From Brevundimonas sp. (lineage in GTDB: Bacteria; Pseudomonadota; Alphaproteobacteria; Caulobacterales; Caulobacteraceae): 17,095 nucleotides of DNA. The position numbers and the translations under genes were made by a program. Below the pieces are notes generated by a model. That model was not told where the DNA came from, made no database searches, and saw only the letters and a list, made by a program, of their open reading frames with translations. Positions within the stretch are counted from its first letter, which is position 1. Each line of letters opens with the position of its first letter. Positions 1 to 5,522 of this stretch are shown in pieces. The stretch spans positions 1-17,095 of the forward strand of contig JALAGW010000042.1 of NCBI GenBank assembly GCA_022712235.1, written 5' to 3'.

Positions 1-745
1 CCTTGAGGGCTTCCAGGACCTTGACCTCATGATAGTTGAGCACCTCGGCGCCGTTCTGCTTCGCCAGGGCGAGACGGCGCGGGTGGTGGTCGATGGCGAT
101 CACCCGCGCCGCCCCCATGTGGATGGCGCTCTTGATCGTGAACAGGCCGACGGGGCCGCAGCCCCAGACCACCACGGTGTCGCCTGGCTCGATCCCGGCG
201 TTTTCCGCCGCCATCCAGCCGGTGGGGAAGATGTCCGACAGGAAGAGCACCCTTTCGTCCTCAATGCCGTCAGGAACGACGATAGGGCCGAAGTCGGAAT
301 AGGGAATCCGGGCGTACTCCGCCTGACCGCCCGCGTAGCCGCCGGTCAGGTGGGAATAGCCGAACAGCCCGGCCGCGGGGTAGCCGTAGGCGACCTCGGA
401 TGCATCGGACTTGTCCGCCGGATTGGAGTTGTCGCAGGCCGAATACTGCTCCTTGCCGCAGAAGAAGCACTGGCCGCAGGCGATGACGAAGGGCACCACC
501 ACCTTCTGTCCGACCCTGAGACTCGTATTGCCCCGCCCCACCTCGACCACCTCGCCCATGAACTCATGGCCGAGGATGTCTCCGCGGTGCATGCCGGGGA
601 TGACGCTGTCGTAGAGGTGGAGGTCAGAGCCGCAGATGGCGGTGGCGGTGATCCTGATGATGGCGTCGCGGGGGTTGACGATCTCCGGATCGGGGACCGT
701 ATCGACCCGAACATCATGTTTGCCGTGCCAGGTGAGTGCGCGCAT
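1..745 (-). CDS. Zinc-dependent alcohol/formaldehyde dehydrogenase, 3' end outside window
   Basis: Medium-chain zinc dehydrogenase, probably oxidising an alcohol or aldehyde with NAD(P). The first 248 residues are visible and the C-terminus lies beyond the left edge. C38 (ICGSD) and H60-E61 (GHEFMGEV) are the expected catalytic zinc region. C90, C93, C96 and C104 form the structural zinc site. D171 in LSDIFPTGW resembles the formaldehyde-dehydrogenase-like subgroup, and G195-x-GPVG-200 is the start of the Rossmann nucleotide site. The ATG at 745 has an AAGGA Shine-Dalgarno sequence about 8 nt upstream. It starts 18 nt after the SRPBCC stop codon, so it is probably the last visible gene of that operon. 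The subgroup (glutathione-independent formaldehyde dehydrogenase-like) is likely; the real substrate cannot be read from sequence. Confidence 0.93.
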   Translation of the reverse strand, partial: MRALTWHGKHDVRVDTVPDPEIVNPRDAIIRITATAICGSDLHLYDSVIPGMHRGDILGHEFMGEVVEVGRGNTSLRVGQKVVVPFVIACGQCFFCGKEQYSACDNSNPADKSDASEVAYGYPAAGLFGYSHLTGGYAGGQAEYARIPYSDFGPIVVPDGIEDERVLFLSDIFPTGWMAAENAGIEPGDTVVVWGCGPVGLFTIKSAIHMGAARVIAIDHHPRRLALAKQNGAEVLNYHEVKVLEALK

Positions 746-763
746 GGGATTCGTCCTTGATGA

Positions 764-1312
764 TCAGCCGCGGGGCGCGGCGGCGGGAGCGCGGGAGGTC
801 GAGACCTCCCCCGTCTCCATCAGTTGCTTGAAGCGGCGCAGTTCGCGCCTGGCCTGGATGCGCGGTTCGCGCTGCATCACCTTGGCCACCAGCTTGCCGA
901 CCGCGCCGGCCGGGGGATCATAGCTGATCATGACGCGGACCTCGGTCCCCCGCCCGAAGGCGTTGTCGCGGAACTCGACCCAGCCTTCGTGATCGACATC
1001 CGCCGCCTCCGTGGAGCGCCAGGCGATCTTCTCTCCCGGCCGATCCTCCACGATCTCGGTTTCCAGCTGGACGTCGAAACCGCCCGGCCCGGCTATGATC
1101 CAGTCCCGTCCGTCGCTGCTGACGGACCGGACATTGGCCATGAAAAGAGGCAGGTTCCGGAACTCGCGCCAGAAGGCGTAGAGGTCTGATCGCGGCCGGT
1201 CGATCATGACGGCCTGTATGGACGAGGAAGCGTGATCCCCGTCGTGGACGTCGTCGTCCAGAAATCCCGTCGACGCCATCTCCGCGTCCGTGCTTCTCGG
1301 CTCGGTCTGCAT
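764..1312 (-). CDS. SRPBCC family (polyketide cyclase/dehydrase-like) protein
   Basis: A 182-aa protein whose segment from about residue 30 to 155 has the look of an SRPBCC (START-like) helix-grip fold. It opens with a short strand and the helix RSDLYAFWREFRNLPLF. It then has strands including WIIAGPGGFDVQLETEIVED and KIAWRST, a GTEVRVMISYDPPAG hairpin, and a long C-terminal helix. Such proteins bind hydrophobic ligands; the ligand here is unknown. The N-terminal 30 residues are acidic and probably disordered. An ATG at 1312 has GGAG about 8 nt upstream. It lies between the 152-aa coiled-coil gene (42-nt gap) and the zinc dehydrogenase (18-nt gap), so co-transcription is likely. SRPBCC genes beside zinc dehydrogenases suggest a role in solvent or membrane stress, which is inference. 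Confidence 0.85.
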   Translation of the reverse strand: MQTEPRSTDAEMASTGFLDDDVHDGDHASSSIQAVMIDRPRSDLYAFWREFRNLPLFMANVRSVSSDGRDWIIAGPGGFDVQLETEIVEDRPGEKIAWRSTEAADVDHEGWVEFRDNAFGRGTEVRVMISYDPPAGAVGKLVAKVMQREPRIQARRELRRFKQLMETGEVSTSRAPAAAPRG

Positions 1313-1354
1313 GGGTTCTCTCCGGTTGGAGGAAGGCGCTGTCGCCTTCCCTGA

Positions 1355-1813
1355 TCACAGTTTCTGTCGCGCCCCCGCCAGGTCGCGGGTCAGCCTGGCG
1401 CGGCTCTTGTCAAACCGCGCCTTGTCTGCCGCCGCCTGGGCCTCCAGGCGTCCTTGCTCGGCGCGAAGGACCTCCACGCTGTCGGCGTAGGCCCGCTCGA
1501 GCGCCTCCAGTTCGCCCTCGAGGCTTTGAACCCGACGCTGCTCCGCCGCCGTCGGCCCCTTGCGCGCCTTAAGTCGCGCCGCCCGGGGACCGGTCTTGCC
1601 GACGTCAACCGCCAGTCCTCGCTCGACGACCTCTCCAGGTCGCGCTCGCGCCGCCTCCGCGTCTGCGGCTTCAGGCGCTTCCCTGGCGAGTCCCGACGCG
1701 AAGATGTCCTGCTGGATGCCCCAGGCGGCGAGGGCCTTGGGCCGGGACGGGGCCGCCACCGTGAAAAGGTGAAACCCGTCCGACCATTCAAAGACCTTCA
1801 GCCTGGACGCCAT
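1355..1813 (-). CDS. Hypothetical 152-aa protein with C-terminal coiled coil
   Basis: No family I can name with certainty. Residues 1-35 (VFEWSDGFHLFTVAAPSRPK, then ALAAWG) look like a small folded module. I recall this start from alphaproteobacterial proteins loosely annotated as cell-envelope or TolA-like, but cannot confirm that. Residues 85-152 are rich in Ala, Glu, Arg and Lys with heptad-like spacing, typical of a coiled coil. There is no signal peptide or membrane span, so a cytoplasmic location is expected. The ATG at 1813 lies only 5 nt after the DUF4142 stop, so the two genes are almost certainly co-transcribed; AGG about 5 nt upstream is a weak ribosome site. Confidence 0.75.
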   Translation of the reverse strand: MASRLKVFEWSDGFHLFTVAAPSRPKALAAWGIQQDIFASGLAREAPEAADAEAARARPGEVVERGLAVDVGKTGPRAARLKARKGPTAAEQRRVQSLEGELEALERAYADSVEVLRAEQGRLEAQAAADKARFDKSRARLTRDLAGARQKL

Positions 1814-1818
1814 GTCGC

Positions 1819-2400
1819 CTAGCCGGAAATCGCGGCCTGAATCTCCTGGGCCTTCTGCAGGTGCGCCTCGATCTTCGGCAGGACGGTCCGTGCGTGAGCC
1901 GCCAGGGCCGGCGCATCCGCATTGTCGGCGAATCCGCGATGCAGGGTCACGGCCTCCTGGTGGGCCGCCACCTGCTGGTCGATATAGACCTTGTCGAAAT
2001 CCGCCACGCCCGCCGACCTCAGATTGTCCAGCAGCCCCTTGCGACGCTGGTCCACTTCCGCGGGCGGCGTGACGTCGGGAGCCGCGGCGGCGGCGGCCGT
2101 CCTGAGGGCTGCTGCAGCGGCGGTGTGATCGGTCTTGATCATCTGGGCCAGGGCCTTGACGTCGGCCCGCTTGGCGCGCTCCAGAGCGATGTCGGCCGCC
2201 TGGACCTCATACATGTCTCCCATGGCGGCGCCGGGGACATAGGCGCTGACGAGGTTGCTCCCCATGGTTGCGGCCGAGGTCTGGCCGACGGGTGCGGAGA
2301 CCGCGTCCTGGGCCTTGTCGACCGCCTCGTTTCCGCCCTGCGGGCTGCATGCGGACAGAAGCGCGGCGGCGGCGGCGGCGATGTTAGGGGCGTGTCGCAT
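1819..2400 (-). CDS. DUF4142 family lipoprotein
   Basis: A 193-aa exported protein. The N-terminus MRH, then an Ala-rich hydrophobic run, ends in the lipobox L15-S16-A17-C18, so it should be lipidated at C18 and held in the periplasm. The rest is almost all helical and matches the DUF4142 pattern. It has a YEVQAADIALERAKRADVKA helix, then ALAQMIKTDHTAA, and a KVYIDQQVAAHQEAVTLH segment with conserved His residues. The family is ferritin-like in fold and is often stress-induced; its function is not known. Two in-frame ATG codons exist (2406 and 2400). AAGGAG at 2410-2415 is 3 nt from the first but 9 nt from the second, so 2400 is preferred. First gene of the leftward operon. Confidence 0.9.
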   Translation of the reverse strand: MRHAPNIAAAAAALLSACSPQGGNEAVDKAQDAVSAPVGQTSAATMGSNLVSAYVPGAAMGDMYEVQAADIALERAKRADVKALAQMIKTDHTAAAAALRTAAAAAAPDVTPPAEVDQRRKGLLDNLRSAGVADFDKVYIDQQVAAHQEAVTLHRGFADNADAPALAAHARTVLPKIEAHLQKAQEIQAAISG

Positions 2401-2409
2401 GGTCATGAG

Positions 2410-2415
2410 CTCCTT
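2410..2415 (-). promoter_or_regulatory. Ribosome binding site deciding the DUF4142 start
   Basis: AAGGAG on the minus strand. The spacer is 3 nt to the ATG at 2406 and 9 nt to the ATG at 2400, which favours the downstream start and gives a tighter signal peptide. Confidence 0.7.
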
Positions 2416-2560
2416 GTGGATGTGACTGACGAAGCGCGCCCCGGGCCGGGGGGTTTCCAGCGACCGCTACCGGTCACGACAAGGCCCCTGCGAGCCCGGC
2501 GCTGCGGGGCCGCCCGCCACTGTCGGAAAGGCGACACAAGGCGACCCGGGCCCCTTGCGC

Positions 2561-2587
2561 CCCGTCGGAACCCGTCGGAACCCGTCG
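2561..2587 (+). repeat. Short tandem repeat CCCGTCGGAA, 2.7 copies
   Basis: Two exact copies of the 10-mer CCCGTCGGAA (2561-2570, 2571-2580) are followed by a partial copy CCCGTCG (2581-2587). Because each full copy runs into a C, the repeat creates two GGAAC elements, at 2567-2571 and 2577-2581. Only the second is correctly spaced from the CGTT at 2599, so the repeat overlaps the -35 region of the proposed promoter. Confidence 0.9.
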
Positions 2588-2602
2588 CGGGCCGTCTCCG
2601 TT
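2577..2602 (+). promoter_or_regulatory. Sigma-EcfG-type general stress promoter (exact match)
   Basis: GGAAC at 2577-2581, a 17-nt spacer, then CGTT at 2599-2602. This is an exact match to the GGAAC-N16/17-CGTT consensus of alphaproteobacterial sigma-EcfG (SigT in Caulobacter). It lies in non-coding sequence and points right, where no gene starts for 470 nt on that strand. Transcription would start near 2609. The match is direct; activity is inferred. Confidence 0.55.
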
Positions 2603-2608
2603 GGAAAG

Positions 2609-2702
2609 CCGCCGGCCGAGCGCTGGGGGTCTCGGTCCGCCGAGAGCGCCAAGGCGAAGCCTGCGCTCGCCCCGTCGCCCCGTTCGAGCGGCGGCGGGGC
2701 TC
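2609..2702 (+). ncRNA. Candidate stress-induced small RNA
   Basis: Downstream of the exact sigma-EcfG-type promoter there is no convincing protein on the plus strand, but there are nested hairpins. GCGCT at 2620-2624 pairs with AGCGC at 2645-2649, and CTCGG at 2631-2635 with CCGAG at 2640-2644. This leaves an unpaired GGGGGT on the 5' side. A strong hairpin at 2669-2700 could end the transcript. The product would be about 90 nt. Sigma-EcfG-dependent sRNAs are known in this group (GsrN in Caulobacter), but I cannot claim homology. A very long leader for the DUF6766 gene is the alternative. Confidence 0.3.
2669..2700. terminator. Strong GC-rich hairpin, possible terminator
   Basis: An 11-bp stem with one G-U pair, 2669-2679 with 2690-2700, outermost GCCCCG with CGGGGC, and a 10-nt loop. 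It sits 2 nt beyond the stop codon of the 71-aa minus-strand gene and at the far end of the candidate plus-strand RNA, so it could end either. No run of T follows on either strand, so intrinsic termination is uncertain. Confidence 0.45.
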
Positions 2703-2918
2703 CTAGGCTTCCGCGAGCCCCAGGTCACGCCGGAGATCGGCGAGAAAGCCCCTGGTGACCTCCATGGACGGGCTCTCCCCGACCTTGGCGTCCGCCCGAA
2801 GCAAAAGGCGCCGCACCTCCTCCTGCTCAAGAAGCCCCTTCTCCACGAGAGTGTCGAGCAGGGTGAGCTGCAGGGCGATCGAGGCGAGCGAAAGCGCTCC
2901 GGACTGCTGGGCGTTCAT
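2703..2918 (-). CDS. Hypothetical 71-aa protein
   Basis: A small soluble, mainly helical protein. It has MNAQQSG followed by the amphipathic helix ALSLASIALQLTLLDTLVEK, a charged turn with LLEQEEVRRLLLRAD, and the C-terminal helix SMEVTRGFLADLRRDLGL. I do not recognise a family. The ATG at 2918 is chosen because GGAAGGA at 2927-2933 (minus strand) gives an 8-nt spacer; a longer frame back to 2975 lacks such support and adds a basic, unstructured tail. It stands alone: the next leftward gene is 302 nt away and the gene to its right is on the other strand. The hairpin at 2669-2700 directly follows its stop codon. Confidence 0.7.
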   Translation of the reverse strand: MNAQQSGALSLASIALQLTLLDTLVEKGLLEQEEVRRLLLRADAKVGESPSMEVTRGFLADLRRDLGLAEA

Positions 2919-3022
2919 GGGGGATGTCCTTCCGGTGAGACTGGGGAAGCCTGTTCGCGGGCGTCCGTTTCTCACGCCCTCTACCCGACACAGGGAGCCC
3001 CTGGGGCGCTTCGCGCGTCAAA

Positions 3023-3047
3023 GGAGCCCTGGCCGTCAAGCGACGTT
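3023..3047 (+). promoter_or_regulatory. Sigma-EcfG-like promoter of the DUF6766 gene
   Basis: GGAGC (3023-3027), 16-nt spacer, CGTT (3044-3047): one mismatch to GGAAC-N16-CGTT. Predicted start of transcription near 3054, giving a leader of about 18 nt before the ATG at 3072, with two GGAGGA ribosome-site copies (3053-3058 and 3062-3067). Position relative to the gene is what makes it credible. Confidence 0.45.
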
Positions 3048-3071
3048 TTCACGGAGGAACCGGAGGACCCC

Positions 3072-3728
3072 ATGCGCTTCTTGCGAGACAACAGCCTGAC
3101 CCTCGTCCTGCTGCTTTTCTTCGCCCTCAGCATTCTGGGGCACGCCCTGGCGGGTTGGCGGGTCGAGGCGGCCGAGGCCCTGCGACACGGCCAGGACGCC
3201 GGCACGCTGATGGAATACCTGGGAAGCGCCCCCTTCCTGTCGACGGTTTTCGAGAACTGGGAGAGCGAATTCCTGCAGATGGCGGCCTATGTGGTCCTCA
3301 CCGCCTTCCTGATCCAGAAGGGCTCGTCGGAATCCCGGGATCCCGAGGCTCCGCCGCGCGACGCCGACCTCGCGGCCCAGGCCCGAAAGCCGGGCGCGCC
3401 CGCGCCCCTGCGCTGGGGCGCCTTCTCACGCGCGGTCTATGCACGCTCCCTGGGCCTGGCGCTCATTCTGCTTTTCGTCTTCTCCTTCCTCGTCCACTGG
3501 ACGCAGAGCGCGCGTGCGGCCGGGGAAGAGGCGCTGCAGCATGGAGAAGCGGCCAAGGGCGCCCTCGCCTATCTCGCCGACCCGCAGCTCTGGTTCGAGT
3601 CCTTCCAGAACTGGCAGAGCGAGTTCCTGTCCACGGCGGTCCTCGTGGTTCTGTCGATCTTCCTGAGGCAACGCGAGTCGCCTGAATCCAAGCCGGTCGC
3701 CGCCCCGCATGACCAAACCGGTGACTAG
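3072..3728 (+). CDS. DUF6766 family membrane protein with internal duplication
   Basis: A 218-aa inner-membrane protein with four predicted spans near residues 10-28, 68-82, 127-143 and 186-199. It is built from two related halves. ENWESEFLQ (61-69) in the first matches QNWQSEFLS (179-187) in the second, and each is preceded by an EALRHG/EALQHG stretch and followed by a hydrophobic helix ending in a QKGSSES- or RQRESPES-like tail. This matches what I recall of DUF6766, whose function is unknown. The reading frame stays open upstream to 2601, but the ATG at 3072 is supported by two ribosome-site copies and by the usual N-terminus MRFLRDNSL. Its stop codon overlaps that of the convergent DUF72 gene. 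Confidence 0.88.
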   Translation: MRFLRDNSLTLVLLLFFALSILGHALAGWRVEAAEALRHGQDAGTLMEYLGSAPFLSTVFENWESEFLQMAAYVVLTAFLIQKGSSESRDPEAPPRDADLAAQARKPGAPAPLRWGAFSRAVYARSLGLALILLFVFSFLVHWTQSARAAGEEALQHGEAAKGALAYLADPQLWFESFQNWQSEFLSTAVLVVLSIFLRQRESPESKPVAAPHDQTGD

Positions 3729-4504
3729 ACGGACCTGGCCATATCGGCCAGCGCGAGCGCGTCCGCGGCGGCCGCGCCCGAGGCCGTGTTGTCGAAAATG
3801 ACCCAGCGCTCGGCCCCGGCCTCGCCCCCAGCCATGACCTCCTGAAGAATGATCTTTAGCCGGTCGCGCCCATAGGCCGAGCGATACATCTCGGGACTGC
3901 CATGGAGACGGAAGTAGACAAGGCCCCCGGCGCCGCCAGGCATGCCTGCGCCCGGCGCCGGCTCCGGATCGGCCGCGACGCGCGCCACCTGGCGGGCGGC
4001 GAGCCACTGATCCGCCGAGGCCGTGAACCAGGAAGCATGTCGCGGCTCCACGACGATCGGCGCCTCAAGCAGGGCGCGGCAGGCGTCCAGGAAGGAACCC
4101 GTCCGGGTCTCGTCAAAGGCCAGGCTGGGCGGCGTCTGGATCAGGACCGGCCCAAGGCGGTCGCCGAGCCCCTTCAGATCGGCGGCCAGGTCCGCAAGCA
4201 GGTCTTCGCAGTTCTCCAGCCTTCGACGATGCGTGATCTCGCGCGGCGCCTTGGCGGCGAAACGAAAGTCCGCCGGCGTGGCGGCGGCCCATCGCTCGAA
4301 GGTCGAGACCCGGTGACGTCGGTAGAAGGTGGAGTTGATCTCCACGGCGCCAAGGCGGGCGGCGTAGCGTTCGAGGCCGCCGCCCGCGACGGGAAACCGG
4401 TCTCTCACCCCTGCCGGTATGGCCCAGCCCGCCGTGCCGATCCGGATTCTCATCCCTTCGGCGCGCCCGCCTTCCGGCCGGCCAGGCGAGCCGCCCGGGA
4501 TCAT
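3725..4504 (-). CDS. DUF72 (YecE-like) domain protein
   Basis: A 259-aa TIM-barrel-like protein of the DUF72 family. The signature start RIRIGTAGWAIP is at residues 19-30, followed by EINSTFYRRH, FRFAAKAPREITH, VLIQTPPSLAF, the EPRHASWF motif, and the late YFRLHGSPEMYRSAYG and WVIFDNTASGAAA segments. Biochemical function is unknown. The ATG at 4504 overlaps the stop of the upstream 84-aa gene as ATGA, which suggests translational coupling. The alternative ATG at 4453 begins exactly at the conserved MRIRIG and would remove a Gly/Pro/Arg-rich 17-residue tail. Either start is possible. The final codons overlap the convergent DUF6766 gene by 4 nt. Confidence 0.9.
   Translation of the reverse strand: MIPGGSPGRPEGGRAEGMRIRIGTAGWAIPAGVRDRFPVAGGGLERYAARLGAVEINSTFYRRHRVSTFERWAAATPADFRFAAKAPREITHRRRLENCEDLLADLAADLKGLGDRLGPVLIQTPPSLAFDETRTGSFLDACRALLEAPIVVEPRHASWFTASADQWLAARQVARVAADPEPAPGAGMPGGAGGLVYFRLHGSPEMYRSAYGRDRLKIILQEVMAGGEAGAERWVIFDNTASGAAAADALALADMARSV
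3735..3751. terminator. Hairpin at a convergent gene junction
   Basis: Perfect 6-bp stem CTGGCC (3735-3740) with GGCCAG (3746-3751), loop ATATC. It lies 7 nt past the DUF6766 stop and inside the last codons of DUF72. No T-run follows, so it is only a possible terminator for the plus-strand transcript. Confidence 0.3.
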
Positions 4505-4755
4505 GAAGGATCGTGACGCGCCGCCATGTCCGGCGTGGTCGGCGCCAGTTCCTCGGCCTGGGTCCTTGGCGGCGGACCATCGGTCCGTTGAAGACCGTCG
4601 TCCGGCGTTTCGCGGATCGAGAGGATGGACTCTCCGCTCTTCATCAAAGGGGCGGCGGCGTCCGCCGCCTGGACGTCCGTAGGGGAAGGCACCCTGAGCT
4701 TTCGCTCGGCCCCCTGGGCGTCGGCGACGACGACTTCATAGAATTTCATATCCAT
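4501..4755 (-). CDS. Hypothetical 84-aa protein
   Basis: A small protein not assigned to a family. Residues 1-45 (MKFYEVVVADAQGAERKLRV, then PLMKSGESILSIRET) look like a compact alpha-beta module acting on or formed around a short peptide; the last 35 residues are Pro-, Thr- and Asp-rich and probably disordered. Two ATG codons two residues apart are possible (4755 and 4749). GGAG is 4 nt from the first and 10 nt from the second, so the start is uncertain by two residues. Its stop overlaps the DUF72 start (ATGA). The longer open frame to 4932 has no support. Confidence 0.7.
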   Translation of the reverse strand: MDMKFYEVVVADAQGAERKLRVPSPTDVQAADAAAPLMKSGESILSIRETPDDGLQRTDGPPPRTQAEELAPTTPDMAARHDPS

Positions 4756-4786
4756 TTCTCTCCAGGGTCGGGTGATTTCGTCGACT

Positions 4787-4810
4787 GCGCCGGAAGGACA
4801 TGTCCGGCGC
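4787..4810. repeat. Inverted repeat in the leader of the 84-aa gene
   Basis: GCGCCGGA (4787-4794) is the exact complement of TCCGGCGC (4803-4810), with an 8-nt loop. Inside it is the perfect palindrome GGACATGTCC (4796-4805). It lies 32 nt upstream of the 84-aa start and could be an operator or a leader hairpin. Confidence 0.5.
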
Positions 4811-4825
4811 CCCGTCTGTCCGGTT

Positions 4826-4850
4826 AGCGTTTCGACGGCCGGGGCGTTCC
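4826..4850 (-). promoter_or_regulatory. Degenerate sigma-EcfG-like site before the 84-aa/DUF72 pair
   Basis: On the minus strand GGAAC (4850-4846), 16-nt spacer, CGCT in place of CGTT. The -35 is exact but the -10 core is altered, so this is weak. It would give a leader of about 65 nt. Confidence 0.2.
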
Positions 4851-4947
4851 GGGCGCATGGCCGCCAGAGACCGATCGACGACACGGGGAACGGACGCCCC
4901 TGTCCGGAACTTGGATCCATCGCCCCCAGCATTGAAGGATCGAGCCC

Positions 4948-5142
4948 ATGAAATCCGCCGACAAGCCGCCTGTTCTGCGCAGTCCCCGGCGGCTCCTGCA
5001 GTTTGCGGGCCTCCTGCTGCTGTTGCTGGCGCTCATATACCTCGGCACGGCTTTGACAGGATTTCTGAGGAACCAGGAAAAGCAGCCGGACCCGAGAATG
5101 ACGGGGGCGGAAGCGCCGGTCGAGCGCGCTTCCGCCCCCTGA
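4948..5142 (+). CDS. Hypothetical 64-aa single-span membrane protein
   Basis: A short protein with a basic N-terminus (residues 1-16, PPVLRSPRRLLQ), one hydrophobic helix at about 17-38 (FAGLLLLLLALIYLGTALTG) and a polar 26-residue tail. This suggests one membrane span with the N-terminus inside. No family recognised. The ATG at 4948 has GAAGGA at 4934-4939, an 8-nt spacer. It is divergent from the 84-aa gene across a 192-nt gap. The last dozen codons form a 14-bp perfect hairpin ending at the stop codon, so the C-terminal sequence may be constrained by RNA structure as much as by protein function. Confidence 0.7.
   Translation: MKSADKPPVLRSPRRLLQFAGLLLLLLALIYLGTALTGFLRNQEKQPDPRMTGAEAPVERASAP
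5103..5139 (+). terminator. 14-bp perfect hairpin inside the end of the 64-aa gene
   Basis: The 14-nt arm 5103-5116 (starts GGGGGCGG, ends AAGCGC) is the exact complement of 5126-5139, with a 9-nt loop. The TGA stop starts at the next base. This is the longest perfect inverted repeat I found in the window. There is no T-run, so factor-dependent termination or 3'-end protection are as likely as intrinsic termination. Confidence 0.5.
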
Positions 5143-5173
5143 CCACGCCAGGAAGAGTCGGGAGCCGGACTCT

Positions 5174-5189
5174 GGGAACGCCGGTTCCC
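5174..5189. repeat. Dyad GGGAAC-N4-GTTCCC overlapping a promoter -35
   Basis: Six-base arms at 5174-5179 and 5184-5189 with a 4-nt centre. The left arm contains the GGAAC of the sigma-EcfG-type promoter, so the dyad could be an operator, or the GGAAC match could be a by-product of the dyad. Confidence 0.5.
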
Positions 5190-5199
5190 TTCCTCCGTT
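5175..5199 (+). promoter_or_regulatory. Sigma-EcfG-type general stress promoter (exact match)
   Basis: GGAAC (5175-5179), 16-nt spacer, CGTT (5196-5199), an exact consensus match in non-coding DNA pointing right. Predicted transcription start near 5206. What it serves is unclear: the ORF at 5240, a non-coding RNA, or the phosphatase/hydrate dehydratase operon at 5523 through a leader of about 320 nt. Confidence 0.5.
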
Positions 5200-5239
5200 A
5201 CGACCGCCCCATGTTCAAAACTGGAGACCATCGACTTCG

Positions 5240-5428
5240 ATGTTTGCGGACCGCGCCTACGATGAGGAATTCTTCGCCGCCATGGCGGACCGCGGCTTCT
5301 ATGTCTTCACCTCTCCGCCCTGTCACGAGGCGGCGAGGCCCACCGAATCGGTGTTGTCCCGCACGCCCCTGAACCTATGCGGTCAGGCCGCAAAATCCGC
5401 TCCTCCTCCGCTGGGAGAGGCGGCTTGA
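5240..5428 (+). CDS. Doubtful 62-aa ORF in a 380-bp gap
   Basis: The stretch 5143-5522 holds no clear gene. This ORF is the best candidate. Its first 35 residues (FADRAYDEEFFAAMADRG onward) use strongly GC-ending codons and look like real protein, while the last 25 (SAPPPLGEAA) do not. This could be a small gene or the remnant of a longer one; YDEEFF recalls the start of D-2-hydroxyacid dehydrogenases, but the match is too short to rely on. GGAG at 5223-5226 is 13 nt from the ATG, a poor spacing. The exact sigma-EcfG-type promoter at 5175-5199 lies just upstream and is the main reason to keep it. Confidence 0.3.
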   Translation: MFADRAYDEEFFAAMADRGFYVFTSPPCHEAARPTESVLSRTPLNLCGQAAKSAPPPLGEAA

Positions 5429-5522
5429 ATCCTCCGAAAGGCTGCTGGGCCGCTGCAGAACCGGGCGACGTGCGGCCGCCGGAATCCGGGGGCGCCGAAC
5501 CCCTCCCGCAGCGAGACGCGTC

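Noticed and set aside
2420..2456. GGAAAC on the minus strand before the DUF4142 gene as a stress promoter.
   Set aside because: Extra base in the -35 and no GTT at 16-17 nt spacing.
2474..2830. Minus-strand frame of 118 aa over the non-coding stretch.
   Set aside because: Arg/Pro/Gly-rich sequence without ribosome site; overlaps the 71-aa gene in another frame.
4887..4930. Two GGAAC boxes (4887-4891, 4906-4910) upstream of the 64-aa gene.
   Set aside because: Neither has a GTT core at 16 or 17 nt; not called as promoters.
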